The position numbers and the translations under genes were made by a program. Source: Gnetum montanum (lineage: Eukaryota > Streptophyta > Gnetopsida > Gnetales > Gnetaceae). From it: a stretch of 64,000 nt of DNA. The first letter of the stretch is position 1; the number at the start of each line of letters is the position of its first letter. Below are positions 35,109 through 46,679 of this stretch, in pieces. The notes beneath the pieces are model-generated. The model was not told where the DNA came from. It worked only from the letters and a program-made list of their open reading frames with translations, and searched no databases. The stretch spans positions 342,565-406,564 of the forward strand of contig MNCI01003943.1 in the NCBI GenBank assembly GCA_015680685.1, written 5' to 3'.

Positions 35109-36540
35109 TTGTGGGGGATACAACAATCTAACTTAATACTTTGGAGAGGATGGAAGTTTTTATCTTTTTTGTTTTACACTGGTTTTCATATGTTTATAAG
35201 TTTTCTTTATATTTTTATTTTCTTATATATTTTACTTTATTTTATCTCATTTCACTTGCTTTTTATTTTTCTTTTTTCTTTTTTCTTTTTATACTTAATT
35301 TTCCTTTCATAATGTCTAATTTTATTCTATTACTGTTGCAAATATTAATGATTACTAAATGTAGTTATAAAGATTTTTATTTCTATATGCAATTCAACTC
35401 TACTTTTAGGATTATGCTCTCTACTAATGAGTTTTTAGTTATACAATGGTACAAGGCAATGAGCTCATGATATCCACCCATTACATTTGTCTCTATATGA
35501 AATTTGTATTATGGCAACATTATGATTTTCTCACATCAAAACTAAAAATAACTTATGATCTTGTTACTTAAAAAATGGGGGAACATCCAAGTGGAAATGG
35601 AAAGGGTGTGATCTCAAGGAGATTGGTTGAATTCTCTTCTTAACTCCCTCCATGAGTCTTATGACTCCCCAAAGAACATGTTATCACTCCTCTCAAAATC
35701 TGGAAACAAAATATATCTTTGTAAAGTGTGGTTTCCAACCTTCAAAAAAACGGGAATAAAAACACATCTCTTGGAATACAAGCACTAGTTATGGGGTTGG
35801 AAAAACATGTTACCAATGCCTAAAGAAACCCCTCTAACTAAGGTCCAAATTTTGTTGTTATAATCTTAAACTACTTCCTTCTTTCTTTTTCTTTTTCTTC
35901 TAAAGTGATGATCATCCCTTGTGGTTGTTATAGTCTCGTGTTGGTAGGAAGGGAGGAGCATGGTAACATTAGGCCACTGCTAATGGTATAAACTTGACTT
36001 GAAACCTGAATGGCTTAGTATGCGAATCATCATAATCATGCCCTTCATAAAGGATCTTCTATTGCAATTATCTAGACTCTCACATCTCAATTTCTCTCCA
36101 AACCCTTTCCAAAACTCCATTTTTCTCACCTCACTACTATGTACTATGGTTTTTTTGATAAGTTTGGTTTTGTAGACTATACAATCCTAAGGCAATAATC
36201 ATGCAAGAGAATTTTTAGGCATCATCCTACTTTGAGGAGGATCCACTTGCATAGCTCTTGGATCATCTAGTTAAAACCCCATCACCACATGCCTTGATTC
36301 AATTAACTATAATCTTTGTGATTTGCATTATCCAAATTTATTCATTCTTTTATCTTATTTTCTCTTATTTTATGTTGGATTTTTTTAAAGCACATATCAT
36401 CTAAGCATCTACAAGTTCATTTCATTCCAATGCTTACTCACGAACTTAATGATGTGTTGTTTGCCTTCTTTTCATCTCTTTCTAGCTTTTATGTGGCTTT
36501 GATTTCACTTCTAAAATTTTCAAAAATCCCATAGTTTCTT
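35109..36540 (+). other. G1 3' non-coding region
   Basis: T-rich after the GTGGGGGATA motif. It aligns with the G4 and G7 non-coding regions: AAGCACTAGTTATGGGG (near 35790), CCCTCTAACTAAGG (near 35830) and CTACTTTGAGGAGGATCCAC (near 36230). An open frame at 35109-35470 is a low-complexity Phe/Leu/Tyr translation of T-rich DNA and is not counted as a gene. Confidence 0.65.
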
Positions 36541-36561
36541 AAGTGAAAAATTATGTGTGAA

Positions 36562-36652
36562 TAGCTATGTCAACACATCCCCATTAATGTAGTAAGATAC
36601 ATCAACACATCTCCATTGATGTAGCATAAAAAAAAACTATATATACATGCAA
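36562..36652 (+). promoter_or_regulatory. Internal U3-like promoter of G1, upstream of ORF3
   Basis: The TATA box CTATATATAC is at 36638-36647. Upstream are two near-copies of a 20-25 bp unit, TCAACACATCCCCATTAATG (36570-36589) and TCAACACATCTCCATTGATG (36602-36621). The second has perfect arms TACATCAA/TTGATGTA. The first unit aligns with the very start of the element's own LTR (40089-40117, GCTACGTCGACATAGCC then TCATTAATG): 22 of 30 positions agree, and most differences are transitions. The rest of the LTR (R, U5) is not present here. Confidence 0.5.
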
Positions 36653-37079
36653 CCCCATAGCACCAATTTCATATTTTTCTTCAAATGTGAAGGGAGTTTT
36701 TTCAATTTTCAAAGTCCATAATTTTCTAGAAGCCATAATTTTCTTACAACATATTTTATTTGACCCACTTTTGACCCCTGAGCTTTTAGAAGTATACTCT
36801 ACATTGTAGGGGCATTAATGCTCAAATTTACTAATAAATTTTGCTAACACCTCTCAAATTAGGTATTAAAATAACATTAAAAAGAGAAAATACTAACAAA
36901 TAACTACCTTTGAAACTAATATTTTAAAATAAAATATTCTCAAGTATTTGCAACTACTCAAAATCTTAATAGCCAAATCTTCCGTTATTACTAACCCCAT
37001 AAACAATTAAAAGGTATCTAGACATAAAAGATGAAGTTACAATAATTGATCCAAGGTTATTTATGTGATCTTAGATGGT

Positions 37080-39840
37080 ACCAAAATGGGAACCATAGGT
37101 ATGCGGGCCATCACAGCCCAAGGAGAAAAGATCAAGGGGGACAAGGGGAAGATTGTAACAGTAGCAACAACTACAACAACAAGAGTAAGCTACTGAAGTG
37201 ATACATGCCACTAGATTATTGCAAGAAGAATCTAAGGTGGAATCTATTTGTTAGATTTCCACCATAGAAAAAAGGTAGTCTAGGCAAGATGAGATCCTAA
37301 GACCTAGGCCAAATTTGAAAGTCACTATTACAGAGGCCTACATATAGAAAGTAAGAAGCGAGGAGATCCAAGATATAGTTCTCTAAGGACTAAGCTTTGA
37401 ATCTTTCCTAGAGTTGGTATTAAAAGAGGTCAAAATGTACCTGCAAGGATCTCCGCTATGGCTCATCATATCCACTAGTAGGGAATGATACCTTATGGAG
37501 ATATACTTCTTTTGGACTCATTGCCAAGGAAATGCAACTATCATGATCAAAAACATTACCATTTCTTACTCTGTAAAGGTCATTACTAAAGCCCTCGAAT
37601 TGTCTAACATAGGGGCAAAGTTGATAGAAGTCTCCATCCAAGCTTATGCAAAAGTGAAGAAAGAATGGTCACATCATTGCTATGAAGTGAACTATAAGAA
37701 GTATGGTGCCCTTACTAAAGTAAAACATGCCTACTTCAAGATTGCAACCTATCACCTTAATCCAACAGTGAAGCCAAGTAAGGTTACAATCTTCTTTATA
37801 AGAGCATGTGTGGCTCTAAGCAAGAAATTCCTAGTCAATCTTCCCTAGCTCATCTTCTTGAAGATCAAGAAGAAATTCAAGGATAATGAGAAGGGTCAAA
37901 AGACATTCCCCTTTCCTTGCATTATTAGAAAACATTGCAAAAGGGGAGGAATATCTTACTACTTAATGATGTAGCTTGTAGGGCTCATGCTACATCATGG
38001 TAAGAGATGATTAAAGATAAAGCCCTTATTAGGTTCCAAGAGGAAACATCACCTCCATCACTACTAGAAACATCAAAAATAACACCTAAAATGGCAACAA
38101 CTATAGAATACCTAAAGAAACCTAGGGAGCAGTAGTTATAACAACAAGCTTTCAGAGGTGGTGGCGAGCCTTCAGTGTACTGTTTAGCCATAAGTCATCT
38201 TAATGAGGTTCTAAGGATCATCAACTAGCTAGTGCATGACCTAACCCACCTATTATTTACAATTAAAGACCATATTCTTGTTAAGGTTGATCATTAGAGG
38301 TCACTATTTCTATTTTGGAATAATCATTTTCTAAAATCTCTAGAAACCCTGTAGCTTTCTCTCACATTCTTAAGGAAGGGGAAGGTGCAACATTCTTGGT
38401 CATACCATACAAGGGCCATGAGACAATAACAGAGATAGTTTTAGATAGAATTGGAGAGGCTTTGAGTGCTCTTGTAATCTCTATTCTTCATACTAATATA
38501 ATGGTAGACACTTAAATATATGTAGGAGCCAAATGCAATGGAATGAATGTAACACAACATGATGAGGTATTGGAGTAACTAGTTGGGATTGAACAACTAA
38601 TTTTAGAGATCTTTGATCTCTAGAAAGATATTTCAACAACCTAGTTGTAGCTACTAAAGATGATGGGTAAGCTCTTAATTGCCCAAGTGCAACTCAAGAA
38701 AGCTTCCATCAGCAATCAATGGTTAGTGGTGAAGATTGTAGAATTGAGAGCCTATTTGTTGAATTCATTCATTCTCCGATGAGAACTTACTCAACATGAA
38801 GCTTTTCAACAACTTCAACAAAGACTTTAAGAGGTCAAGAATGCCAAAGAAATTACTATCATTAATGCATCACTATTTAAAGAAATGATGAATTCTACTA
38901 GTCATGACCTTTGAGACACATGCAATAAAAATCTAACTCTAACCTAGAAGAACTAACTCCTATGAAAAGCTAAGGAGCAAAAAGAAAAATTACTAGAATA
39001 CATCCATTAGTAGCAAGAACATCCTACCAAGGTAAAATAAGATGTTATGAGGTTAACCACAAAAAATAAAAATTTCCTAATGAAGGAAGTCTATGTCCTT
39101 TGTCAAAAAAAATATAATAGATATTACCATTGGGAAGAATGAAGCCCTCAAGTATGAAAAGATGAAAATCATTATAAAAACTAGGTTAGAATGTTGACAA
39201 AGGTGATGCAAGGAAGGTCATCTTTAATGGACTCAATGCATACACCCAAGTAGAAATTTTTCTAAATAAGATATAAATTGAAGAGATAATGGAATATATG
39301 AAGTTAGCCGACCTTCATTATGCAAGCTTGATAATGCTAATCATAGGAAGAGCAAGGTTAGAGTTGGAGAAGTAAGTGACTAGCTCATACCTTCTCTATA
39401 AGGTGGAGTTCAAGCTTCAAAAGAAAAAAATTAACAATTAGAAGTAGCTAATGTGGAGCTCTATATTCTCAATAGCAAGTTTAAAGACCAATGATCAATT
39501 ACTGAAAACCTAGCCAGAAGGATGAATGATCACCAAGAACTGCAAAACCTTGTCCATACATTTGACATCAAACATAAACATTTTGTAGCATGGTTTATGA
39601 AAATGAAGAAGATGTTTCTTGCAATGTCATGTTTGTGGAATATACCAATACCAACTAATCTAGGTGATGCTACTTGGATCATTAATGACCCACAAAGCAA
39701 GGAGGAAAACATGAAGGAATTTTTGGATGCCTTCAAGTTTTCAAAGGAAGCTACAATGGTAGCAAAGCAACCCAAATGGTTAGTAGGGCCAACATGAGAT
39801 GAAGGACCATTCAAGCCATAGGAGGCTCCACCTCTAGGCA
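37080..39840 (+). pseudogene. G1 ORF3: plant-transposon-like domain plus coiled coil
   Basis: Second copy of the ORF seen in G3. The longest open piece (37495-37848) has NITISYSVKVITKALELSN and HAYFKIATYHLNPTVKPSK, aligned with TISFSIKVIIKAMNLSN and SYFKIGTYHLFPT of G3. FPCIIRKHCKR follows, at about 37910. The C-terminal half (38640-39480) is Lys/Glu/Leu/Gln-rich and probably coiled coil, and a last open stretch (39522-39797) ends the frame. Many stops. It is preceded by the internal promoter and followed by the pre-LTR block at 39991. No signal peptide was identified. Function unknown. Confidence 0.6.
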
Positions 39841-39990
39841 TAGTATGACAACTTCATTCCAATTACTTTTCTATGGCTAATGGCTACTAAATTTTCATCT
39901 AGTGTCCAATTTTATTTTCCCTCCTTGTAAGAACTTGAATATTTTGTAATGCAGAATTCAAAGTTATGTGTTATCATCATTGATCAGTTT

Positions 39991-40087
39991 TTTATCAATC
40001 CCATACTTCCCAAATTTTGTAAACTCTACCCCATTTTTGTTTACTCGAGGATAAATTTTTAGTCAATCAATGAATAGCCTTTTGGTA
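39991..40087 (+). promoter_or_regulatory. Pre-LTR block of G1
   Basis: TTTATCAATCCCATACTTCC (39991-40010), CTCGAGGATAAATTTTTAG and then a decayed polypurine tract (ATGAATAGCCTTTTGGTA) come directly before the LTR. The order matches G3, G4 and G6; the G-run is lost. Confidence 0.55.
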
Positions 40088-40931
40088 TGCTACGTCGACA
40101 TAGCCTCATTAATGCATCCTCATCAACGTATGTTCTGATACATTGAATGCATATGCATCAACAAATTACCACATAATGTCTATATAAATATTTCCACCAT
40201 CCACATTTATGGCATTTTTGACATTCTAGTAGCTAGACCCTTGTAGTTTTCTTTTGTAAGACTTAGCCAAATTCCCCTTTGAGTGCCTATATCATGGATT
40301 AAGTTTATTTTACATAGTTTTATTCAAGTGCATGATGTACCTAGATACTTTTACATGATGGCAAGAAAATCAAGATTAATTTCTTTCATTACAACACTTA
40401 GACTAGCACTTAGCTTATTTTTAGCATTTTACTCTTAATGCACTTTACTTTTCAACACTAAGTAATTTAATATTTTATTACATCATAACATGAGTATAAC
40501 CACTTCAATCATAACTTATTAATGTTTAGTAATCCCAGTAGTGGATACTTGGTATACCCAATGGTAGATACTGGGTAACTTAGCAATGTTAATATAGGTT
40601 CATGATAAGTACGAAAAGTGGGAATGGATGCTCTATGCTTAGGCTAGCTTAGATTACTCTTAATCTCATAGGTAGTTAGAAATTAATGTTTTAATCATTT
40701 TATTATTTTAATATTTTAATAATAGAAAAGAACAAAAAGTAAAAACATCTTATGCCTCAATCGCAATTAACCATACCAATTGAGTTCACACAAGTGATGA
40801 TTGGAAAGATAACAACTAGTAATGTAACACTTAGTTATCTAGGATACTATTAGCCTATTGTTCCATAAACTTTGACTAGATTACACTATGTGCTTGTGAT
40901 TCATATCATTGGGCATAAGGGACACTCATCA
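40088..40931 (+). repeat. 3' LTR of G1
   Basis: 844 bp, TGCTACGTCGAC...CACTCATCA. The TATA region is TCTATATAAATA (40179-40190). The later part has the family's alternating 'gtaatccc' and 'ggtataccca' phrases. Confidence 0.78.
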
Positions 40932-42756
40932 TTCATCACTTCCTTCTCTCATTTTACATTTACTAAGAATCAAGGTAACTCTTACATTGATCTTCTCTTG
41001 TCTACTCATGATAATATAGATGTAGTGGCAAAATTTCAAGTAAGAGAAAAACTCCTAGAATCTCCTCAACATTATCTTAAATTTGTTATTTTTACTTTAA
41101 TTCATCATATTCACTATAATAAATGTAAAACTTGTCCTCTCATAAAAGGCCTTTATTATAATTTTTAAACAAGAGTGGCTAATATGTTAGTTAATAATGA
41201 CAATGAGCTATATTTTACTAATGTTTTTTTGTCTATAGTTGCTTAGGTTCCGATTAAGAAGAGTCCTACATGCAGAAAACCTTGTTTCAATGTAGATTGT
41301 TTGACAACTCATAAGGATGTTTTAGTTTCATATTTGAATGTTTCAATGCAAAAGAATTGCAGAAAGCTTATTTGATTTTTAAAAAGAAATTTCATTAAAG
41401 AAGATAAGGAAAGAATGATCTATGATCTCAAATCTAATCCAAAAACCTTTTGGAATTTCATTTGAAATAGATAATGAAATGGTTGAGATTTTTCCTTATC
41501 TACTATTTAGATATTTGTCAATAATCTTTTTAATCAAGAGGCTCCTCCTATTTTGTAAGACAACTCTAGTATTTTTCAGTTATCCCTTGATGATGTTTCC
41601 ATAGGAATTTAAAGGTTATCTTCTAGCAAAGGTGTTAATGTTAAGGGATTATTTATAGAGCTTCTTAAAGGGGATGATCTATAAATAAAGGGATTTGATA
41701 TAATCCCCTTTAAGAAGCTTCTTAATAAAGGGTATTGAAAATAGCATGCAATCTTCTTAACAAAGGGAGTTGATTTAATTTGGATTGCTCTTGATTTTCT
41801 AGTCAAGCAATCTTAATTTTCAACAAGGGGAATAGGGCATATCTTAATAATTATTGATTGACTGTAATCAATTTATTTTTCACTAAGCTATTTGGCAATA
41901 TTTTGGAGAATAAAAATGCAAGATCTCTTCATTCTATAACAAGTAGGCTTCAGGAAGAGTCATTCTATTATAGATAGTCAAATACCTTTGTGTTATTGTA
42001 TGGACAAAGAAAAAGGCCCCCAACCATAAGAAATTTTTTTTTGGTTATTTTTTAAGGCTTATGATTTTGTTACTTAAGATAAAATTTGGAAGAGATTGGA
42101 TAGTATTAACATCCCACAAGATCTCCTTTTTGCTACTAAAAAAAATCCATAAAATAGTTGACATTCTTATTGAAAATAATCTTACTAGAGAAGGAATAAT
42201 TCTCAACAAATTAATATGATTTAAGCAAGGTTGTCCTTTTTCCCATATCCTTTTTGGCATATTTAGAGTTAAATTAGAGGAATGGATGCAAATGTCTCTA
42301 ATCATGTTATGTAAGTTAATGAATTAATTTTGAACATGCTTCTCTTTGTATATGATGTGGCCTTCATTGTAAAATTAGCTATAAGATTAAATTATATGCT
42401 TTAAATCATCCATGACTACTATAATCATTATGGTATGCAATTTAATATTGATAAAACTAAAATTTTAGTTTGTTGTACTAGAAATTGAAATTATAATTTT
42501 TTTTCTTAGAAAAACAAAGACTTGATATTTGTAAATCTTATAAATTTTTGGGAGTTGAATTTACTAGTAATTATAGTTGGAATACTCTTATTACTCAAAG
42601 GGTTTGAAGTGGAAAGCAAGCTCTATTTTCTATAAGAAATAATTATAGAAGAATACAAATTTTGGCATAGGAGATTAGATAGAAACTTTTTTGTAGTTTT
42701 GTCTAACCTATATTATTATATGGGTATGTTGTATGTGGACATTCTCCTTTCACACA
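40932..42756 (+). pseudogene. LINE L1: end of endonuclease and reverse transcriptase
   Basis: This non-LTR retrotransposon ORF2 is read with many stops. It begins in the C-terminus of the endonuclease (FTFTKNQGNSYIDLLLST), continues through the linker (KSNPKTFWNF), then RT: AGFRKSHSIIDHQITL around 41945-41990, FKQGCPFSHILFG around 42220-42255, LEEWM, the degraded catalytic region LLFVYDVAFIV (42340-42370, YADD expected), NIDKTKILVCC, and YKFLGVEFTSNYSWNTLI (42540-42590). It then goes into the post-RT region (PILLYGYVVCGHSPFT) where G6 is inserted. The 5' half is missing on the left, where G1 begins; it may lie beyond the window if G1 is an insertion. Confidence 0.8.
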
Positions 42757-43554
42757 TGATGAGTGGTGAGGTACCCCTACACTCAACCATACGAATATGA
42801 GCGTAACATGCGCGAGCCGGTCGAACTCCGTAGACTAAGTGCCTACACGCCTCATGAAACACTTAAGGTTAATTATTCATTGTCTTCCCAGAATTACTTA
42901 TATTTGTCACGGTGTATGGTTAAGTAAGTCCGAGGTATATGATTTTTATAGATTTTCTGTTTTATCTCCTATGTTGATAACATAAAAGGTAAAGAGACTA
43001 ATTACTAACTTTAACTAACTAACTAAGTCTTAATTAACCTAGCGTCAGCATCTGTTCCCACTTACCATTCATACCCTGAACCAATGCAACCTTGGTTACC
43101 AAGCGCTAGTTGTTGCTAGGATCACCAAGCGTAACGCACATGCTCGAAGTGGTCGTACTGAATGCACTTAACTACAGGAGAAGGGTTGAGAAAGATTTAA
43201 TTAACTAATAAAGCTTTTAAATGGTAAACAATAAATAATAGTAAATAAAGTCCTATTTAGCCTATTCCATGCACTGCAAGGTTTATCCAAGAAGTTCGTC
43301 TTTATTGCTGTACACAAACATGTGTTCAGGTACAATATTTGCTCAAATAAAGATCCGTTCACTTTGGAGCTCCTACTGTGGGCACATGGAAAATATTCTA
43401 TCTCTGGAGAGGTAAAACTGCCAGAGTTTTGCTAAGGGTCTAGATCTAGATGGAAAACAAAGGGAGAGTTGCCTCTTATTTATAGACTTGGCAGTGTACC
43501 ACGATATCGCGTATGCGATATCACGGGGGGACGATGCGATATCGCTTCCCATCA
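42757..43554 (-). repeat. 3' LTR of G6
   Basis: 798 bp; plus strand TGATGAGTGGTGAGG...TTCCCATCA. The minus-strand TATA is TCTATAAATAAGAGG (43472-43486). Three GCGATATCGC-like palindromes lie in U3 at 43502-43511, 43515-43524 and 43536-43545. Confidence 0.92.
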
Positions 43555-45420
43555 TACCCCCATGACTGAATAAAAGCTCGTCTTTGAGTTCCTTACAAAA
43601 TATTGGGATAGTATGGGATTATTGACTCAAATGGAACTAATGGGATGACTTGTGAATGGATCAGCATTACAAGACAAGACAAATGTTCATGACAACAAGA
43701 GTGAACACCTTATTACATTGACATCAGGCCTCATTTGGCAGCTGAGAAAGAGAGAGAGAAAGAAGTTTTGCTACTGCCAACACCAAGATTGCACCTTTCG
43801 TTATCCATCCGTAAGTGCGCCATCGGTCTTGCTCTTTGCATAGCTACTTTAGCATTGCTCCATTCCATGGGTTCTCTCCAAATCCAATCCATTGTTACAC
43901 GTTTGCCATTTGCACACACAACACATTCTTATATTAGTAAGGGTAAATGAATTTCAATGCAGTTGATACCTTGCTTCAGTGAAAGGTCCATTGGCTGGGT
44001 TGTGGTATGGCTAATGCGGATCTGGAGAAAATCAAAAAAATTGGGCCCCGTACCCCCATGACTAACCGCAAACCTCCGGTAGCAATAGAATGGAGAAAGA
44101 AGAAAGAACAAGAAAGATGAAGAAAAAAAGACAACTATAGCATCAATGAAATGGATGTCAAGATGGAAATGAACAAAATAATATAGATTGCAAAAAATGT
44201 TAAGGGAAAGAATTTAGCTGGTGCACCAAAGAGGAATGTTAGTGGGTCCTCCCCAAAGTAGGCTCATGCCCTTAATGCCGTGAAAAACCCACATTCAAAG
44301 AGTCCGTAGGCCCTGTGAATGTCATTTTGAATAAGAGTTAAAGTCTTAACCGCAAGAATTTACTGAAAAGAAAATAATGCATCAACTAAAATATACACTA
44401 ATGATACAACTGGCAATGAGGTGAACAATGGAGAGAAGGATGGAGAGAAGAGAATGGATTGAATCCCAAGAACAAGGTGTAGTTCATGATTAATGTGACT
44501 CAAAAAATCTCATTCCAACTTCGGCCTCAAACAAACCATCCTCTTGAATAACAAGAATGCCTTCACCCAAGAGCCACCACCATTCCAATGAAACAAGGAG
44601 GAGAGAATGGGAAGAGAGAAGGGCCTTAGTTAGAGGGAACATTTTCATTTTAGTTCCATAACCAGTGCTTGTAGCCCAAGGAATTATTTTTTCTAAGGGG
44701 TGTGCTTTGAATTCTCGCCTTTTTTTTATGTGTTTATGCATGACAACCACACCATGCAAAGGCTTGGTTATTTTTATTTGCTCAGCTTCCCAATAATTGG
44801 GTAACATCAAAACGGTAAAAAACTCAAGAAGAAAAACATCCAAGCACCCAAGAGAATGGCCAACACAAATGCATCAAGTTCCCTTGAAGTCATACCCTTT
44901 TCAATCCTTGAGTCCTTCCTTAGTTTGAGAAATGCCCAGTCATGGATTCGTTAATAGTTCTTATTTAGAAAGGGATTGTACATTTCCAAGCCGAGAGAGA
45001 CCATAGAACTTTGTGGATGAATGGATGAAGTGAACTCATTACCTACTATATCAAAAGAAACATACCTTAGTATCAACATCTTAACTTAAAGGTAAAAACC
45101 AAATATTAGCAATCAAATAGAAAAATAGTTCATACCATCATGAAGAACAATTATTGGGTGAAAAAATTACAAGATGGATGACACACACACACATGCACAC
45201 AAGAAATGAAAAAGTATAATGATGATGTAAAACAAAAATAAGAAAAGTTAAAGAAATTTGTAAAACAAAAACATGTAAAACAAAAATGTGTAAAAAAAAC
45301 GTGTAAAACAAAAATGTGTAAAAAAATACTTGTAAAACAAAAACTTGTAAAACAAAAACGTGTAAAACAAAAACGTAAAAAGAATTGAGGGCCCCAAATG
45401 ATTAGCATAGGTGGCCATCT
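43555..45420 (-). other. G6 polypurine tract and 3' non-coding region
   Basis: The polypurine tract is AGTCATGGGGGTA on the minus strand (43555-43567), touching the LTR. TCAATAATCCCATAC lies at 43612-43626. The motif AGTCATGGGGG recurs at 44053-44063 and again at the coding end, 45421-45431. The block CCCTCTAACTAAGGCCCTTC (near 44613-44634) is shared with G4 and G1. A dinucleotide run (AC)n is at 45179-45201. Open frames here are short or low in complexity, and I call no gene. Confidence 0.72.
45235..45378. repeat. A-rich minisatellite, about 15 bp unit
   Basis: Repeated TGTAAAACAAAAACG-type units with small length changes. The array lies just downstream (minus strand) of the G6 coding tail, where sister elements have only irregular T-rich sequence. 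Confidence 0.75.
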
Positions 45421-46234
45421 CCCCCATGACTGAATGGAAAGGGAGAGATCCAAAATAATGAACGCCTGTTTGAATTTCTTAGAAGTGTCCAACTTCTCCC
45501 AGTTGATGTTCTTAGATTAAGGGGTGGAAGTTGGCAACGGTCATATTCCAATGTATCTATGCCTTCATTGTTGGCATGAGTTGTTCCCCCAGTTTGTTCC
45601 ATGCATATTTGTGGGTTGCTCCTTCGAATAGCTGTTAACCATGGGGTGTCTACTACTTGTTATGTGGTTGCTACATACAAGCATCTTTGTCTCAAAGTTT
45701 CCAGGGCACACCTGTTGCATGAAGGAGATGTTGAGCATTCCTCCATGTCATCACCCGATGAGTCACTGTATGTGATGTACAGAACTTTCTTCTTCTCAAT
45801 ATTTCCATAAATGTTTATCTTAGATATCTCCAAGGAAAGATCGCGGATCCTTAGGCATGCATCTATAATGCTTAGCCATGCTCTTTCCATTATAATTTGG
45901 AAGTCCCCTTTATCATCATTGACTTCTATCACCAGAAAATCAGCTGGGTAAGAAAACCACACAAAGTGGTAATGATGTCCTCCACCAATCCTAAGGGAAT
46001 GGTGATGGACTGGTCTATCAGCTCTAGTTGAATGTTGCTCCTCTTGAGTTGGGGCAGGTTCCAAGCTTGATACATTTCTCGTGAGATTAAGTTGACTTCG
46101 AAACCTGAGTCAAGAAGGGCCTTATGTGGTTCATTCCCAGCTACTTGGAGGTAGATTAAGGGACTTCTAGAGTCAGATAGTTTCCTAGAAAGGTGGCCTA
46201 CCTTGATCCAGTCGGTTACGGTATGTGTTAACAT
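45402..46234 (-). pseudogene. G6 protease and C-terminal tail
   Basis: The minus-strand frame at 46234 enters a retropepsin domain. SPLIYLQVAGNEPHKALLDS is followed by GFEVNLISREMYQ; the active-site motif is DSG, as expected. A frameshift near 45960 leads into YPADFLVIEVNDDKGDFQII and MERAWLSIIDA, the end of the protease as in G2. Then comes a tail (KINIYGNIEKKKVLYI...) and, instead of RT, a short C-terminal stretch ending FPFSHGGDG at 45421. One frameshift and a few stops separate it from an open frame. It supports removal of RT and integrase from a G2-like ancestor. Confidence 0.78.
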
Positions 46235-46679
46235 AACCGTATACGTTGAGCTCTGATATTAGTTTGAAGGGAGCTCTGAAGCCTTATGTGTTGGAGGAGT
46301 GATCACAGACTCAACCGCTTGTTGTTGTAAGAGCTTGTCTGGGCTTTTGGTTTTGAAGAAAGGTCTTTTTACGGTTGTCAGAACCAGCAACGGGTTGAAT
46401 GTTTATGGCTTTCGTAGTGTTACGTTGCTGTGGTTGAGTGGGGAGTTCCCCTTGCATTATTGGAGCAGGAGGTATGGGAACTACAGGTGGAAGAGGTGCA
46501 GATGGATTAAGAGGATGGTATGGATGTGGAGTATCTCCTGGAGGAGAAGGAGTCCTTCTAAAGTACTCCTGAACTTGGTAGTAACGTTGGGGAGTTGTGT
46601 GACCCCTGGAGTCACTTGGAGAAATCGGCTACTACACGTAATATCCATAAGGATCGGGTTGCCGGTAAGGGTACTATTG

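Larger units (their letters stand above)
34944..40931 (+). mobile_element. G1: 3' half of an Athila-like element with ORF3
   Basis: Everything from the end of the G2 LTR to 40931 reads as one plus-strand element: decayed coding tail ending at the TTGTGGGGGATA motif (35109-35120), non-coding 3' region, internal promoter, ORF3, pre-LTR block and 3' LTR. Its 5' LTR, gag and any pol must lie left of the window, because G2, which contains G3 and G5, is inserted here. At 40932 it borders LINE sequence. It is not a fragment of G3: its LTR starts TGCTACGTC and has a different U3. Confidence 0.72.

Noticed and set aside
35109-35470. Two overlapping Phe/Leu/Tyr-rich plus-strand frames that look like membrane proteins
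   Set aside because: Low-complexity translation of the T-rich non-coding region of G1; the sister elements have no frame here.
36562-36652. Solo or truncated LTR insertion inside G1
   Set aside because: Only the U3-like part is present, the sequence after the TATA does not match R or U5, and there are no TG...CA ends; G3 has an analogous arrangement at the same place.
45151-45492. 113-codon minus-strand frame rich in Cys-Phe-Thr repeats
   Set aside because: It is the translation of the A-rich minisatellite and its flanks, not a protein gene.
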